Below, piece by piece: positions 9,321-20,815 of a stretch of 64,000 nucleotides of DNA. Under the pieces are notes generated by a model, which was not told the DNA's origin, made no database searches, and worked only from the letters and a program-made list of their open reading frames with translations. The stretch is from the NCBI GenBank assembly GCA_024138025.1, contig JAMXBD010000405.1:965991-1029990 (forward strand), given 5' to 3'. The first letter of the stretch is position 1. Each line of letters opens with the position of its first letter. The DNA is from Combretum micranthum (lineage: Eukaryota > Streptophyta > Magnoliopsida > Myrtales > Combretaceae). The position numbers were made by a program, and so were the translations under genes.

Positions 9321-11160
9321 TTTGTTATCATCAACGTTGATGGACAACTGTTATGTTTGGATGAAAGAATAGTCTTCACACTATCTTTGATGTGGCTTCC
9401 CTCTACATGGATTCCTCCTCCAAGTTTAGTAAAGGGAGTCAGATGGCACCTGAGCTTAGAGACAATGGTGCTGTGATAAGCAAAGCGAATGTGAGTTTCT
9501 TTGGTTAACTCCTAGCTGCTGCTGTTTCCGATGGTTAGAGCAACGGTGACTTGTTTGCTAAAGGAGCTCACATCTTGCTATAACATTAAGGATTCCCTCA
9601 TCTTGGTTTAAGGACAAGAAAAGGATGGCTTGTTTGTTGCTTGGATGAAGGACAAAGGTTCTTGAGTTGTTGCATCTTGGACAGCTATCAAACTTCTCCT
9701 CCCTTATCCAAGGTTCACCGTGACAGCTCAGGTAGATAGCTGAGGATTGTTAGCATTTATAGTTTGGATTTGGGAAAAACAAGACGGACCATTATTGGCT
9801 CTACTAAGCGACGAGGATGGCCTTATGATGACTGTTTTGGCTCTATCTGAGGTGCTCAAATGATGATTCCACCCGATCTCATTGTTGGCTCTAGTGTGGC
9901 TGTCTTAGGCGCTCATATGTGCTCGATGGGGGCTCCAAAAGCGGCACACACAGCAACCACCAACAGCAGCCATGGTAGCTCCTTGAGCAACCATGTAGTG
10001 TTTATGATGTTTCCATAGGTGTTGTTGTAGGTTCTAGAATACACTTGTCCAGCTATTTCCACTTTCTAGTTCATGTGAAGGTCCTTAATTACTTGTTGAA
10101 ATAAAAAGGAGGAAAAAAAATAATTGGATTATACTAAGTGAGTTTGATTTGGAGTGAAAGACTTGATATGCCATTTTCATATAGGAATTTAGAAAATAGA
10201 ATTGGGAAGAGAAAGGAATTTAGAAAATAGAATTAGGAAGAGAAAGGAAGAAATAGATTAAATTAATCTAATTAAGTATTAACTAAGGACTTTAAGTGCT
10301 AATTGAGTTCTTAGATAACTAAATACATATTTACTGTCTAGTTGAATTAAATGCCTTACTATTTCGATTCTAAACGTCTTATGATGTTCATTTCTAAACA
10401 TTCAAAGTGCTTCTTAACATGATTCATGAAATCATTTAGTTGATAAATTGAATTGAAGTTCAGTGACTCTAACTTAGAAGCGCTAACTAAAATTTCAATT
10501 AAATCAACTTTGTAGATTGGCGATTGAAAATTCAGGGGTTCCTATATATATTAGAATACACATCTTATATATATGTTATTCATTTCCAACACATCTACAC
10601 TTACTAATAGGAGCAATAATTGATATTTAAGTTTAGGAAAAAGAAAAGAAAAAATAAGGCTATTTTTTCAGACATGTTTTGATATTTTCCAAGGATCTTG
10701 TTACCACTTTTAATAATTATTACAAATTATGCTTATGTAAATTTTGGGGGATTACAAGATTGTAATAAAAGGGTATTGGAAAGGAAAATCTATAGCAGGC
10801 CTTCCAAAATTATTTGCAACTAAGGTAAGAGAAAGAATGACTTGGAATGTAATTAACTTATAGAAAGTATAACTTATGGTCAAATAATTACTATAATCAA
10901 TAGAGAAGGATTAAGTCTTTGTTAAAAGAAAAAAAAAGATAATTTAAGACAATAACCAAGTGGTTTTTGTTATCAATATGGGTATGAAAGAATACAAGCT
11001 CCACCCTCAAAAATTAAGATAACAAAAAAAAAAAAGATATTATAAACATTACTAACCAAATTATCAACAAACAAATTATAAAAAGTGAAAAATGAAAAGA
11101 AAAAATATTACAAACCAAAGAAAAGATTTTTTAAAAAAGAAGTAAAATTTTACAAATGTG
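9321..11160. other. Flanking AT-rich DNA, no gene seen
   Basis: 9321-10080 continues the sequence interrupted by the copia element and has balanced composition but no sustained open frame; I do not recognise it. 10080-11160 is strongly AT-rich with A-runs. The right end grades into coding-like sequence of the pararetrovirus remnant. Confidence 0.5.
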
Positions 11161-11214
11161 TAAAGAAATAAGGACATTAATAACTTAGAAAATTCTGACA
11201 AAATAAGAGAAGAA

Positions 11215-11999
11215 TTGCTTAAATTTGTAAACCTTAGTTTTTTCGAGGATATACGTATATGTCAACAAATCTATACCCTCACTAGTGAAGAAATTCTTTT
11301 AGTAGAAATGGTTGATCAAATAAATTATCCAACAAAACAAAAGGAATGTTACGAAGAGAACCTAAATTTAACAAGAAATGTATTCTCTGCCAAAAGGTAT
11401 ATAATTAGTCCATAGAGAATAAAAAACCCAAAACAATAAACCAAATACATGAAAAAGTAAAGACCTTAAAAGAAGAGGTCAAAGACTTAAATATAAAATA
11501 TAAACTTTTAGAAGAAAATTTTAGAAAAAAATGTTAATCAAGAGTCTACATACATACACAAGCGAAGATGATCAAGATCTAGATGAATAATATACCAATA
11601 TGATTTCAAAAAAATAATATACAAAAATGGTATATAAATATTACTTTACTAATAAATAATGAATTGTCAATGGAATTAATTGCTTTATTATACACTAGAG
11701 CATATCAAAACTGCATTCAAGAATGACTAATTCCAACTAGGTATTATGAAAAAATTATAGAAAAATTGGTAGTAGCTGGTAGCTCTAGATTAAATGTTAA
11801 ATACAAACTTTCAAATGCTAACATGCTTAAAAAAAATATAAATTTTAAAACCTCATTCATATTAGTAAAAAATATAAGTAATCCAATGATTTTAGGTACT
11901 CCTTTTATCACTGTGCTATATCCATTTCAAATATCTAATCAAGGTTTAAAAACTACCATTAAAGAAAAAGAAATATTTTTCAGATTATTTCCCCAATAG
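11215..11999 (+). pseudogene. Pararetrovirus protease region, inactivated
   Basis: Two open stretches (11215-11412 and 11766-11996) are separated by stops. The second reads as the flap and C-terminal half of a retropepsin, with ILGTPFITVLYPF around 11890-11930. The active-site triplet just upstream, at 11691-11699, reads Tyr-Thr-Arg, so the catalytic Asp and Gly are lost. The Lys/Glu/Asn-rich upstream part could be the end of the coat-protein region; no intact zinc knuckle is visible. The reverse transcriptase remnant follows. Confidence 0.6.
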
Positions 12000-12299
12000 T
12001 TAAAATGAAATCAATTTATTAAAGAAAAAATGGTTAATAAACTAAGACAAATCAATTTCCTTAAAGAAGAAATAGGAGACAACAGAATTACTCAACAACT
12101 AGAACACCAAAATAGTAAATGTAAAATAAAAGAAATTCAAGAAAAAAATTCAAAAAAGAAATCCATGTTGAAATACCTAATTCCTTTTGGCTAAGAAAGA
12201 AACACGTTGTAAAATTATCATATATAGAATAATTCAATGAAGATAAAATACCCACAAAAGTAAGACCTATCTAAACGAATCAAGAATTGTTAGAATATT

Positions 12300-12875
12300 G
12301 TAAGAAAGAAATACAAGAATTGCTAGATAAAAGGTTAATTAAGAAATCAAAATCTCCTTAGTTGTGTTTCACTTTTTATATCAAAATCAAGCTGAATTAG
12401 AAAGAGGAGCTCCAAGACTAGTAATCGATTATAAACCTTTAAATTCCGTGCAAAAATAGATTAGATATCCAATCCCAAATAAAACAGATCTATTAAATAG
12501 TTTATCAGGAGCTAAAATAATTTCAAAAATTGATATGAAATTAGGATTCTGACAAATACAAATAGATAAATCAGATAAATATAAAACTGCTTTTACAATA
12601 CCTATTGGTTATTATGAATGGAACGTAATGCCATTTGGATTAAAAAAAATGCTCCATTTGAATTTTAGAATGTAATGAATGATATATTTGCTCCATACAC
12701 TAGTTTTTCAATAGTTTATATAGATAATGTTTTGATATATTAAAAAAAAAGATCAACATTTTAAACACTTTAATGTATTATATAATATTATCAAAAGAAA
12801 TGGTTTAATGTTTTAGGTAAAAGGATGAAGACTTTAGACTAAAATAAATTTCTTAGTCATGATGTGAATCAGGAA
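12300..12875 (+). pseudogene. Pararetrovirus reverse transcriptase, inactivated
   Basis: The frame from about 12388 reads ERGAPRLVIDYKPLN, RYPIPNKTDLLN, AKIISKIDM and YYEWNVMPFGL, the fingers and palm of a Caulimoviridae/Ty3-type RT. Lesions: TAG at 12457-12459; TGA at 12550-12552; a frameshift at the A-run near 12641-12648; and in the catalytic box at 12717-12731 the second Asp is replaced by Asn (codon 12726-12728). The domain is interrupted downstream by the MITE at 12885. Confidence 0.75.
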
Positions 12876-12876
12876 G

Positions 12877-13247
12877 CAATAAAATGGGTAAATTATATCA
12901 AAAGATATGAACGTTTGAGGGTAAGTTTATTTAAGGTATCAACATTTCAAATGACTCAAAAGAGAATCAACGTTTGAGGATAAATTTATTTAAAGTATCA
13001 AAGTTTTAAGTGGTTAAAAGAGAATCAACATTTTGTAGGTGAGTCAAACAAGGTATTAATAATTGACCATTAATGAAAATTTAGGAAACTTAATTGAAAA
13101 CTAATCGAAACTTTGATACCTTAAATGAATTTTGCAAAATATTGATACCTTATTTGATTCACTTTGCAAAATGTTAATACTTTGATATCTTAAATGAACT
13201 TATCCATAAACGTTGATACCTTCCTGTATAATTTATCCACAATAAAA
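12877..13247. mobile_element. 355-bp hAT-like MITE with 8-bp target duplication
   Basis: The element is 12885-13239, flanked by perfect 8-bp duplications CAATAAAA at 12877-12884 and 13240-13247. Its terminal inverted repeats extend about 55 bp: the left begins TGGGTAAATTATA and the reverse complement of the right begins TGGATAAATTATA, and both go on through AACGTTT and TAAGTT(T/C)ATTTAA. It has no coding capacity. The 8-bp duplication is typical of hAT elements. It inserted between the reverse transcriptase and RNase H parts of the pararetrovirus and so postdates it. Confidence 0.85.
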
Positions 13248-13920
13248 CCCACAGATAGATCTATAGAATTTTCTAATAAATTTTCGGATGAGATCAAAGA
13301 TAAAAAACAATTACAAATTTTTGGGATGATTAAATTATGTATCCGAGTTTATTCCAAATTTAAGAGCCCCAGGGCCTTTCTTTACACTGCTCAAGGTGCA
13401 ATCAAGAAAAGTCCTCCATATTGGAATCAAGAAATGACAAAAATTATTCAAGAGATTAAAAAGAAAATTAAAAATCTTCCTAGTCTATGATATTCTTAAC
13501 CAAAAGCAAAATTGACTGTTGAGATAGATACTTTGGATGTAGGATATGGAGGAATACCCAAACAAAAAATTGACAATAAAAAACAGATTATGAGATATTA
13601 TTAGGAATTTGGCAAGATGCTTGGATATTTTACTCAACTATTAAAAAAAATTGACAATTGTTCTTTGCATTTCTAAATTTCAAGAAGATTTTCTCAATAA
13701 AAAATTCTTGATTCTAGCCAATTACAAATCTACAAAAAAAAAAAGAAATTTACTCAAAGATGTTAAAGTTTTAGTTTCAAAACAAATTTTTGTCAGATGG
13801 TAAGCTATTTTGTCAATTTTTTATTTTGATATTGAATTTATTAAAGGAGAGTCCAATTTTCTTCCTGATTTTTTATATAGGGAATTCCTTCAAGGGAAAA
13901 ATGAATTTTAAACCAAATAC
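13248..13920 (+). pseudogene. Pararetrovirus RNase H region, inactivated
   Basis: Coding resumes immediately right of the MITE duplication. An open stretch to 13490 reads RSIEFSNKFSDEIKDKKQLQ and ends with PPYWNQEMTKIIQEIKKKIK near 13420-13475, the connection between RT and RNase H. After a stop at 13488-13490, readable pieces continue in shifted frames: a VEIDTLDVGYGGI-like segment near 13519 and a FDIEFIKGESNFLPDF segment near 13828-13875. At least one in-frame stop (TAA, about 13801) and several A-run frameshifts break it. The LTR insertion at 14002 then separates it from the C-terminal part. Confidence 0.65.
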
Positions 13921-15977
13921 TAAAGACGACCATGCCATGAGATTTGCTCCAAATACATGTACCAAAACTCCAAATGCAAAAGCTCTAGAACCATTGATAA
14001 ATGTGTATAAAAATACATATTTATCATCCATTTATCTTACATTTTCATGCATATTTTAGTGCTTTTAAAGTGAATTTTCGCTAAGAATAGATAAATTGCA
14101 TGATCTTAGATTAATTGTGTTTAATAGGTAAAAAGTTGTTGAAAAAGGATCGAAACAGGGGCTTGAATGGTTGATTTAAGCTTCCTATAAACAAGAGGAA
14201 TTATATTTTATTTCAGCCTCAATTTGAAACCAAATTAGAAACTGTTCCTTGAAAGCATTCTCTTTGCGAGCTTCAGAAAATTGTGATTATTTGATTTGAT
14301 TTGTGCAGATGTAGTAAAATTGTGGGGAGAAGGTAATTGTTGTTGACATGAACTTAATCTAACCAAGCTATTGCGATCTTGATTGCTCAGATTTGGGATT
14401 CAAGTAATCCATGACAGGCACTAAAAAGCAGTAGCAATGGCGACCAAGCAAGCACTGACTTGTTTTGAATGTTCGAACCAAGCTTCATGCACTTAACAGA
14501 ATAGTAGGTCAATCTAATTGAATGGATCATTCACTGACCTAATCTGAGATAGAGCTCTTAAATTCACCGACCTAAGTTGAAATTTCAAGTGCAGCAACAA
14601 CCTTTGATGTCCATAGTAGCAGTGCCTAGACCGCACATGGAGTTTGTATCAAGCAACCACAATATCACCGACCTGCTATTCACCAAGCTCTGACCAACTT
14701 CTATGTCCAAGCTTTGTTGATCCATGACCGAGCTATCCACTACGTAGCATTGCTCGACCTGAATCCATTCAAGCTAAGCAACTACTAATCAAGCAATAGA
14801 TGCAACCGAGCTTCATTTGGAGTACAGTTATCGAGGAACTTCACCAACCTGAGACAACTGTTGATTATTGAGCAAAATACAGCGAACATCAACCGAGAAG
14901 CACACATAATTGAGGACTGACCGGCAATTGTATGCACAACTTAACGTAGAACGCCCACTGATCTGATCAGATGCATCTGAGCTGCTATCTGAAGGCAGAG
15001 TTGACTTGAACTGCTGACTTGATTTGTCTCCCTGAGCACTCAACGAGAACAGATGTTGCACCAGTTCCAATCCAGCCTGCATAGTACCAACCTGTCTTGA
15101 GATCTTGATAGCACCAATAAGTCCTCATAAGCCGAACCAACACAACCACCAGCTTCTAGAATATCGAGCATTTTCACTTTCATCGACCAGCTTCACACAG
15201 CAGAAACAAACGACTAGAGCACCTAAAGAAAGCTCCTACTGACCTGTTCCCTCTATGTCATTGCTAAGTACCATACCATCATGTGCAGCAGGCCAATGAC
15301 GAGCAGAGCTTTGATCGAGACCCTAAGATGCTCAGTTTTGACCAGAGAATATACACACCAAGCTCCAACACCGACCCGAAACACGCCCATAGCATGGATA
15401 AACTAAATAGGATGAGGAGCGCCTAAGTTTTGTAGCTCCGCACCGACCAAGTTGCTTCAGCGCACACACATGATTAGCAACAGTCTGACCTCAAGCAATA
15501 GCCAAGCCCTGCTACAAATTCAAGCCACCGACCTGCCAAAATCAGCTCAAGCAACCTGATGTTTTTATTTTCCTTTGTTATTTTGGTTTGTAAATATTTC
15601 TTAAGGCCTTTTTATTCTTCTTTTATACTTTCCATGGTATTTTGAGGATCTACTCCACCTACATCTCGCATCACTTTCTCTAAATTCCATCAACTGTTAT
15701 ATCACCATACCTCCACTAACCAACTCGCTTTCACAATCCCTATATATACCATTTTCATCTTCATTTCAGGGTCTTTTCATCTTTGAGAGACTACGAGAGC
15801 CCTTAATCTGGCCCTTTTGGGTATAGACACTCCACATTTCCATCCACATTTACCTGATTCACTCAACCTCGCTTCATCCCATCATCTGGCACTATTCATT
15901 ACGCACTTTCATTATGGAGTTGGATCCATAATCATTAGGAAGACATTCCTGATATTTCAAGTGTATTCTCTTCATAT

Positions 15978-16570
15978 CACTACAACAAAATGAGCCTTTG
16001 GCTACGTCAATAAACGTGGCTAAACATTATTTAAACGTGACAAAAGATTTTTGGTCACGTTTTTTTACACGTGGCCTATAGACGTCGCAAAAGGTCCGTT
16101 GTAGATTTGATAAGTAACGTTAAAAATTGAAACGTCGCTAATGTTAGTTTGGCAGCCAAATACACTTTGTTAGGCCACGTTTAAACATGGCCTATTATCA
16201 TGTTTTAGTCACACTTATATGTGGTTAAATATGACTAATCTCCATCCCGCTAAATATAAAAGGAGGGAAACTTGTGATCAGCGATGTTTAAACGTGGGTA
16301 AATATTTTAATTAGTAACGTGTAAACATAACTAAATTATGTAATTGGCAATATTTAACCGTGGCCATGCACAAGTTGAATAAGCTTTATATATGTTTGTT
16401 GGACAATAATGGCGATTTATAAACGTGAGAAATCTCATATTTACCGCAATTTAAACGTGGCTATTCTAATACATTAGCGACGTCTACATATAGGTATTCA
16501 ATTAAAATAGTAATTTGTAAATGTGGTTGTTATTTTAATTCAGCGACGTTTACACGTGGCTGTTCTTGTT
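15978..16570 (+). repeat. CACTA left subterminal repeat array
   Basis: About nine degenerate copies of a TTTAAACGTGGC motif (variants such as TTTACACGTGGC, TTTAAACATGGC, TTTAACCGTGGC) occur in roughly 590 bases, some inverted as GTCACGTTT or GACGTC. Such arrays bind the TNPA-type protein in En/Spm elements. The motif recurs at the right end near 23286-23316. Confidence 0.75.
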
Positions 16571-16985
16571 AAGAAGAGATTAATATTTAACTTGGTTTAA
16601 TTTGGCAATATATACTTGTTTATTGTGCAATATATGCACAAATAGCAATATATACCTGTTTGATTACAATATCATTGATACATGCTATTACTTCTGCACA
16701 TGAAATTTATGTATGAATAAATATCACTAACACATTTTAGAGCATACAATGTGCTCGATATGTAATAAAAACTAATAATATAAAAATTACTTAAAGATCA
16801 CCATGACCATCTTTACATTAAAGAAAAAAAAAAACACAAAACAATATGGTTTAGTATCCTTAAAAGAAACATAAGCACAAACTCCAAATTACATCAAAAT
16901 TAGCATATGTACACTTTATCACATTAATTTGACCCCATTCATGTTAATTACTTCAGCTAAAAACAAAAAACAAAAAACTAAGTCT

Positions 16986-18463
16986 TTAATTTTCTTCGTC
17001 ACTATTGCCACCATCATCTCCAAGTGATGGATTTGATGAAGGATGTCGTGCACTTGCAGAAGTATTTCTATTTGCATTTTCTGTCACACAATATGTGAAT
17101 ATAATTATTGAATGGTTAAAAAAAACACGAATGAGATAATGAGAAACAATCCATGATAACTAACCTGAACTACTAGAAAAACTTGATACAAGTTGTTCTA
17201 CAAGTCGAGTTAGTTGAGCAAGTTGTAAATACCATTGAGTAGCATGCATGAATCAACACAACACACCACACCACATATAGCTAGCACAACAAATAATTTA
17301 TGCAGCCTAGTAATATACCTAGGATGGTGAGTACCCATCTACCAGACAATAAAATTTAAAAAAATTATAAAGAAACATGATTCAATTTAACTTAAATTTT
17401 TCTTTTTAATTCCCACCACAGTAGTAGCCACACCATCTAGGTGGATTGGAACAACTCACCTTTATATGTAAGTCACAACGTGAATTGAAATTATGGTTGC
17501 ACTAGCCATGTCTAACCAAGGGTGGTTGGAAAAGCACATGTGGGAGGTTGGATGAAGTTGTAAAGCCCTCCATTCCATGATTGTTGTTGGACACCCTCGA
17601 ATTTGGGTAGCCTATACTACATTTTGTTTTTCTTCTTTGCTAGTGTTATTATATTTATTTTTCTATTTTCTAGTTTTATTTTAGTTGTTTCAGTTATATT
17701 CATTTCTATTACTTATATAGTTTTAAATAGTTTTAGGCCAATAAAATTGTATAATATAGCATTTACAAATGGGAAGACAGTGGCCTTAGAAAAATCTTGC
17801 ATACAGACTTTTACAAACATTAAGAATTCAAATAAGGGAAAAAGTTTAAAAACTCAAAGACAAAAAATACATATATATATATATGGAATGAAACATTAGA
17901 GTAAAAATTTATTTATTTATTTATTATTATTATTAAGTATTTTTTTTTTTTAAGTTTTAACTACTTTCTCTCTTCTCCTTTTTATTCTTTTGAAAAAATT
18001 GCTCCTGCTTTGTTGAAGAAATAACTTCTAAAAGCGCATTCACTAGATAAGGAACATATTCAAATTGAAAATTTTGTTATAGGTCAAGGATTAACTTCTT
18101 ATAAAACACGTTCATAGGATGAGAAATTCGAATATTGTATAACTTCTACAACTAAAAAAAAAACAAAACAAACATTACAAATTTACTTCAATGTCAAACA
18201 ACTTTTTAAGCCCAATAATTTTACTGTTCGCTCACATCAATCACCATCCTAGGTATATTACTAGGCTGCATAAAATATTTGCTTACTTAATACAATAAAG
18301 AGTTCTAAAAAACAAGTAATTGATTTTCCAAACCCATCTTCTACATTCATAAGCCAGTTTCACCACTTACCTAGAGTGTGGTTCTGATCAGCTGAATTGC
18401 TGCCCTGTAAGGATGCATTTGCTGGACTAATGTTGATACCTTGACCATGTGGAGTGTCATTTG
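16986..18463 (-). pseudogene. CACTA-encoded protein, C-terminal exons, interrupted
   Basis: Three exons can be read on the minus strand. Exon A, 18371-18463, lies between a CTACAG acceptor and a GTAAGT donor and is open in one frame (NDTPHGQGINISPANASLQG). Exon B, about 17262-17165, encodes QWYLQLAQLTRLVEQLVSSF and ends at a GTTAGT donor. Exon C, 17080-16986, follows a GTGTGACAG acceptor, is in phase with B, and encodes a Ser/Asn/Asp-rich tail ending DDGGNSDEEN and a stop. The B-C intron is 84 bp. The A-B intron contains the inverted-repeat insertion 17290-18281. Position and style fit the C-terminus of a plant Ptta/En/Spm-type transposase-associated protein, but no catalytic motif is visible and upstream exons were not found. 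Confidence 0.45.
17290..18281. mobile_element. Unit of about 0.99 kb bounded by 41-bp inverted repeats inside the CACTA element
   Basis: 17290-17330 and 18241-18281 are inverted copies of one 41-base sequence (CAAATA(A/T)TTTATGCAGCC, then TAGTAATATACCTAGGATGG and TGA) with a single mismatch. Between them is about 910 bp of non-coding, AT-rich DNA. It sits in an intron of the CACTA gene. I could not find a convincing target duplication, so it may be an inserted DNA element or an internal inverted duplication. Confidence 0.6.
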
Positions 18464-19116
18464 CTGTAGTAGAACAAAAAATCAATTTGTATTACCCATT
18501 TTAAGGTTAATACTTTAATTACTTCACAAACAATAATATTCGCATCTCCTCATATTCAATAGATAAATTTCAAAAGGCTGCAACGACATAAGAAGATGGC
18601 TAAACACACGTTGGACCTAAAAGACTGAGACACTTACTTCAAATGATGAGATAAATGAATCTTAAGTGGTACATGAACTTTTTTAGTTTGGTCTTATAAT
18701 ATAGTGACATCTTTATGATCTTTTTAAATTCCCCCATGTTGTAAATGGGGAAAAAAACACACACACACACACACTCATAGTTTTACAAAACTTTTGAGCA
18801 AATATTCAAGATCTATCTTTTCACTTCAAAGCCTTAAAATAAAAGGCTCTATATAAATGGTCCATAGAATGATTTAAGGTTCCTTATTATGGTCAATCTA
18901 TTTTGTATTCATAATTTGAGAATTTTTCTAAATCGTGTTAATTATGCATAATTTTAACAAAGTACTTCATTAAAAGTGTTTAATGAAGAAAAAGACAGGT
19001 TATATATGTTTATTAAAAAATATAAGAAAAGAAAAGATAGGAAAAAACACAAGTCAGTAATTAGAAAAGACAAATGAGTTTAGTTGAGCTCATGTTAATG
19101 ATATTTCCAGAATTAT

Positions 19117-19350
19117 GGGATCTGTTTGTTTTGGCTTTTTTCCGGCAGATACAGACACTTTTTCATACTTTTTTCTAACAAATTATTTATCAAGAAATAG
19201 ATATGGATAAAAAAAAGTTGACAGTTCTCATCAAAAGATCAAATAGAACAAATATAGATAAAATTTAGATGTAAATAGGATATATTTTGCACATATCATT
19301 TTAAAAAAGATACAGATACAGATGAAAAACAGACAATCCAAACAGACCCC
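19117..19350. mobile_element. Small MITE inside the CACTA element
   Basis: It begins GGGATCTGTTTG and ends CAAACAGACCCC, imperfect terminal inverted repeats of about 13 bp around 234 bp of non-coding sequence with repeated AGATA(C/T)(A/G)GAT-like words. The GGGTCTGTTTGG end is common in plant hAT-type MITEs. A target duplication is not clear. Confidence 0.5.
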
Positions 19351-20784
19351 ATGATGTCAAAAATAAAACTTCCTCAAAGAGTTTTGCACATCTTACACAT
19401 AGTTTAATTCTAAGGATAAAACATGATATAAAAAGAAGGGGGACAAAAAAAGGAATGCATGCGTCTTTAATATCCACGGTAGAAGTTGTAGATGGAGGGA
19501 AGGTGGAAAATTATTGAAGATCAATCTGAAATTTTTTTTACCATTTCATTTGGGTCCTTTTGATTAACTAGTTATTTTTGTATCATATTTCTGTCATTTT
19601 AAAACATATTTTGCAAAAGAGTTGCAAATACCCTTTAGAAACATGGAAGTAAATTGTATATAAGATTTCGTGGGTGAGGACACCACATCTGCAAACTCAA
19701 AAACGTGGAAGTAAATATTTAAACACCTCCTGCATCACACAAATTTGATTATTTGACAATGTCTACTTGCATAACAGGATCTAAAGGCTCAGCTTTCCTT
19801 GCAGTAAAAAATTAATAAAAAAATAGGACGTGTCTAAACCAGGAATGAGTCTATATTATCACTTGGTTTTATTTGTTTAATTATATTTTATGTCTTTTAG
19901 CTTCTTCTGAACGTACTACGTATGAAGGAGGCGTATCTAACGTGATTTTAATGATAACCATGGAAAACTTATAAACAAACTTACAAAATCCTAGAAAAGA
20001 GGAAGAATCACTCCGTATGTATGAGGCATAGCCAACATGCTTTTTAGTACCTTGCAAGAGAAGAATGGCTCTACACAATATGCAGGGTAGGTCACAGCAG
20101 TGAAGTGTTCAAGTATGCCCAATTGAAATATTGGTAGCTCTGGATCATTAACCCGCTGAGAAGGATTGCTTATCTAATGATAATATCCAAGCAAGCTGCC
20201 ATAAGTACGTTAATTTATGAGAAACATTAGAAACACCTCAACTTACCATTTTACTAGATTAACTACTAAACATAAAATTTCAGATGATTTTGAAAGAGTA
20301 AGCTTGACAGAAGTTACACGGAATGAGCACAAATTTGTATTAAATTAGGTTGAATGATTCATAAGCTAGCCATACCAAAGGAACATAAATAATAAAATCA
20401 AACGAGATGATATAATACGAGCACTCATTCGCAAAGAAACTCAAAAGTAACATTGATGCCGTTTGTTCTATTATTTTGATTTTTGGTCATTCGTAAATAT
20501 GCTAAAGCTACAAACACCTGATGCATTTCTCCTGATGGAATTCATCTAGGCATTCTCTGTAATGCTTCTCTTTAGTTTGATTCGATATGCCAAAATTAGA
20601 GTAAACAAAAGAAATGCGACTGAACATACATGATATAGGACAGCATAGGCAAACTAATATATAGGAATGGAAAGTGCGTGTAAGATATGGAAATTGAATT
20701 AGAAAACTTAGTTGTATAATAATTATAATAAGACTGTCAAGAAAATTCTCAAAAAGTAATAAAGGGTTTCTTTAAAAGTTTATT

Positions 20785-20787
<3 letters not shown>

Positions 20788-20815
<28 letters not shown>
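20788..20815. repeat. (TA)n microsatellite
   Basis: Fourteen uninterrupted AT/TA dinucleotides inside the CACTA interior. Confidence 0.9.

Noticed and set aside
14828..15082. 84-codon minus-strand frame
   Set aside because: It lies inside the probable gypsy LTR with no homology pattern; isolated, with no neighbouring exons.
17603..17899. 98-codon hydrophobic frame resembling a membrane protein
   Set aside because: Phe/Ile/Leu richness comes from a T-rich stretch inside the inverted-repeat insertion; no conserved features.
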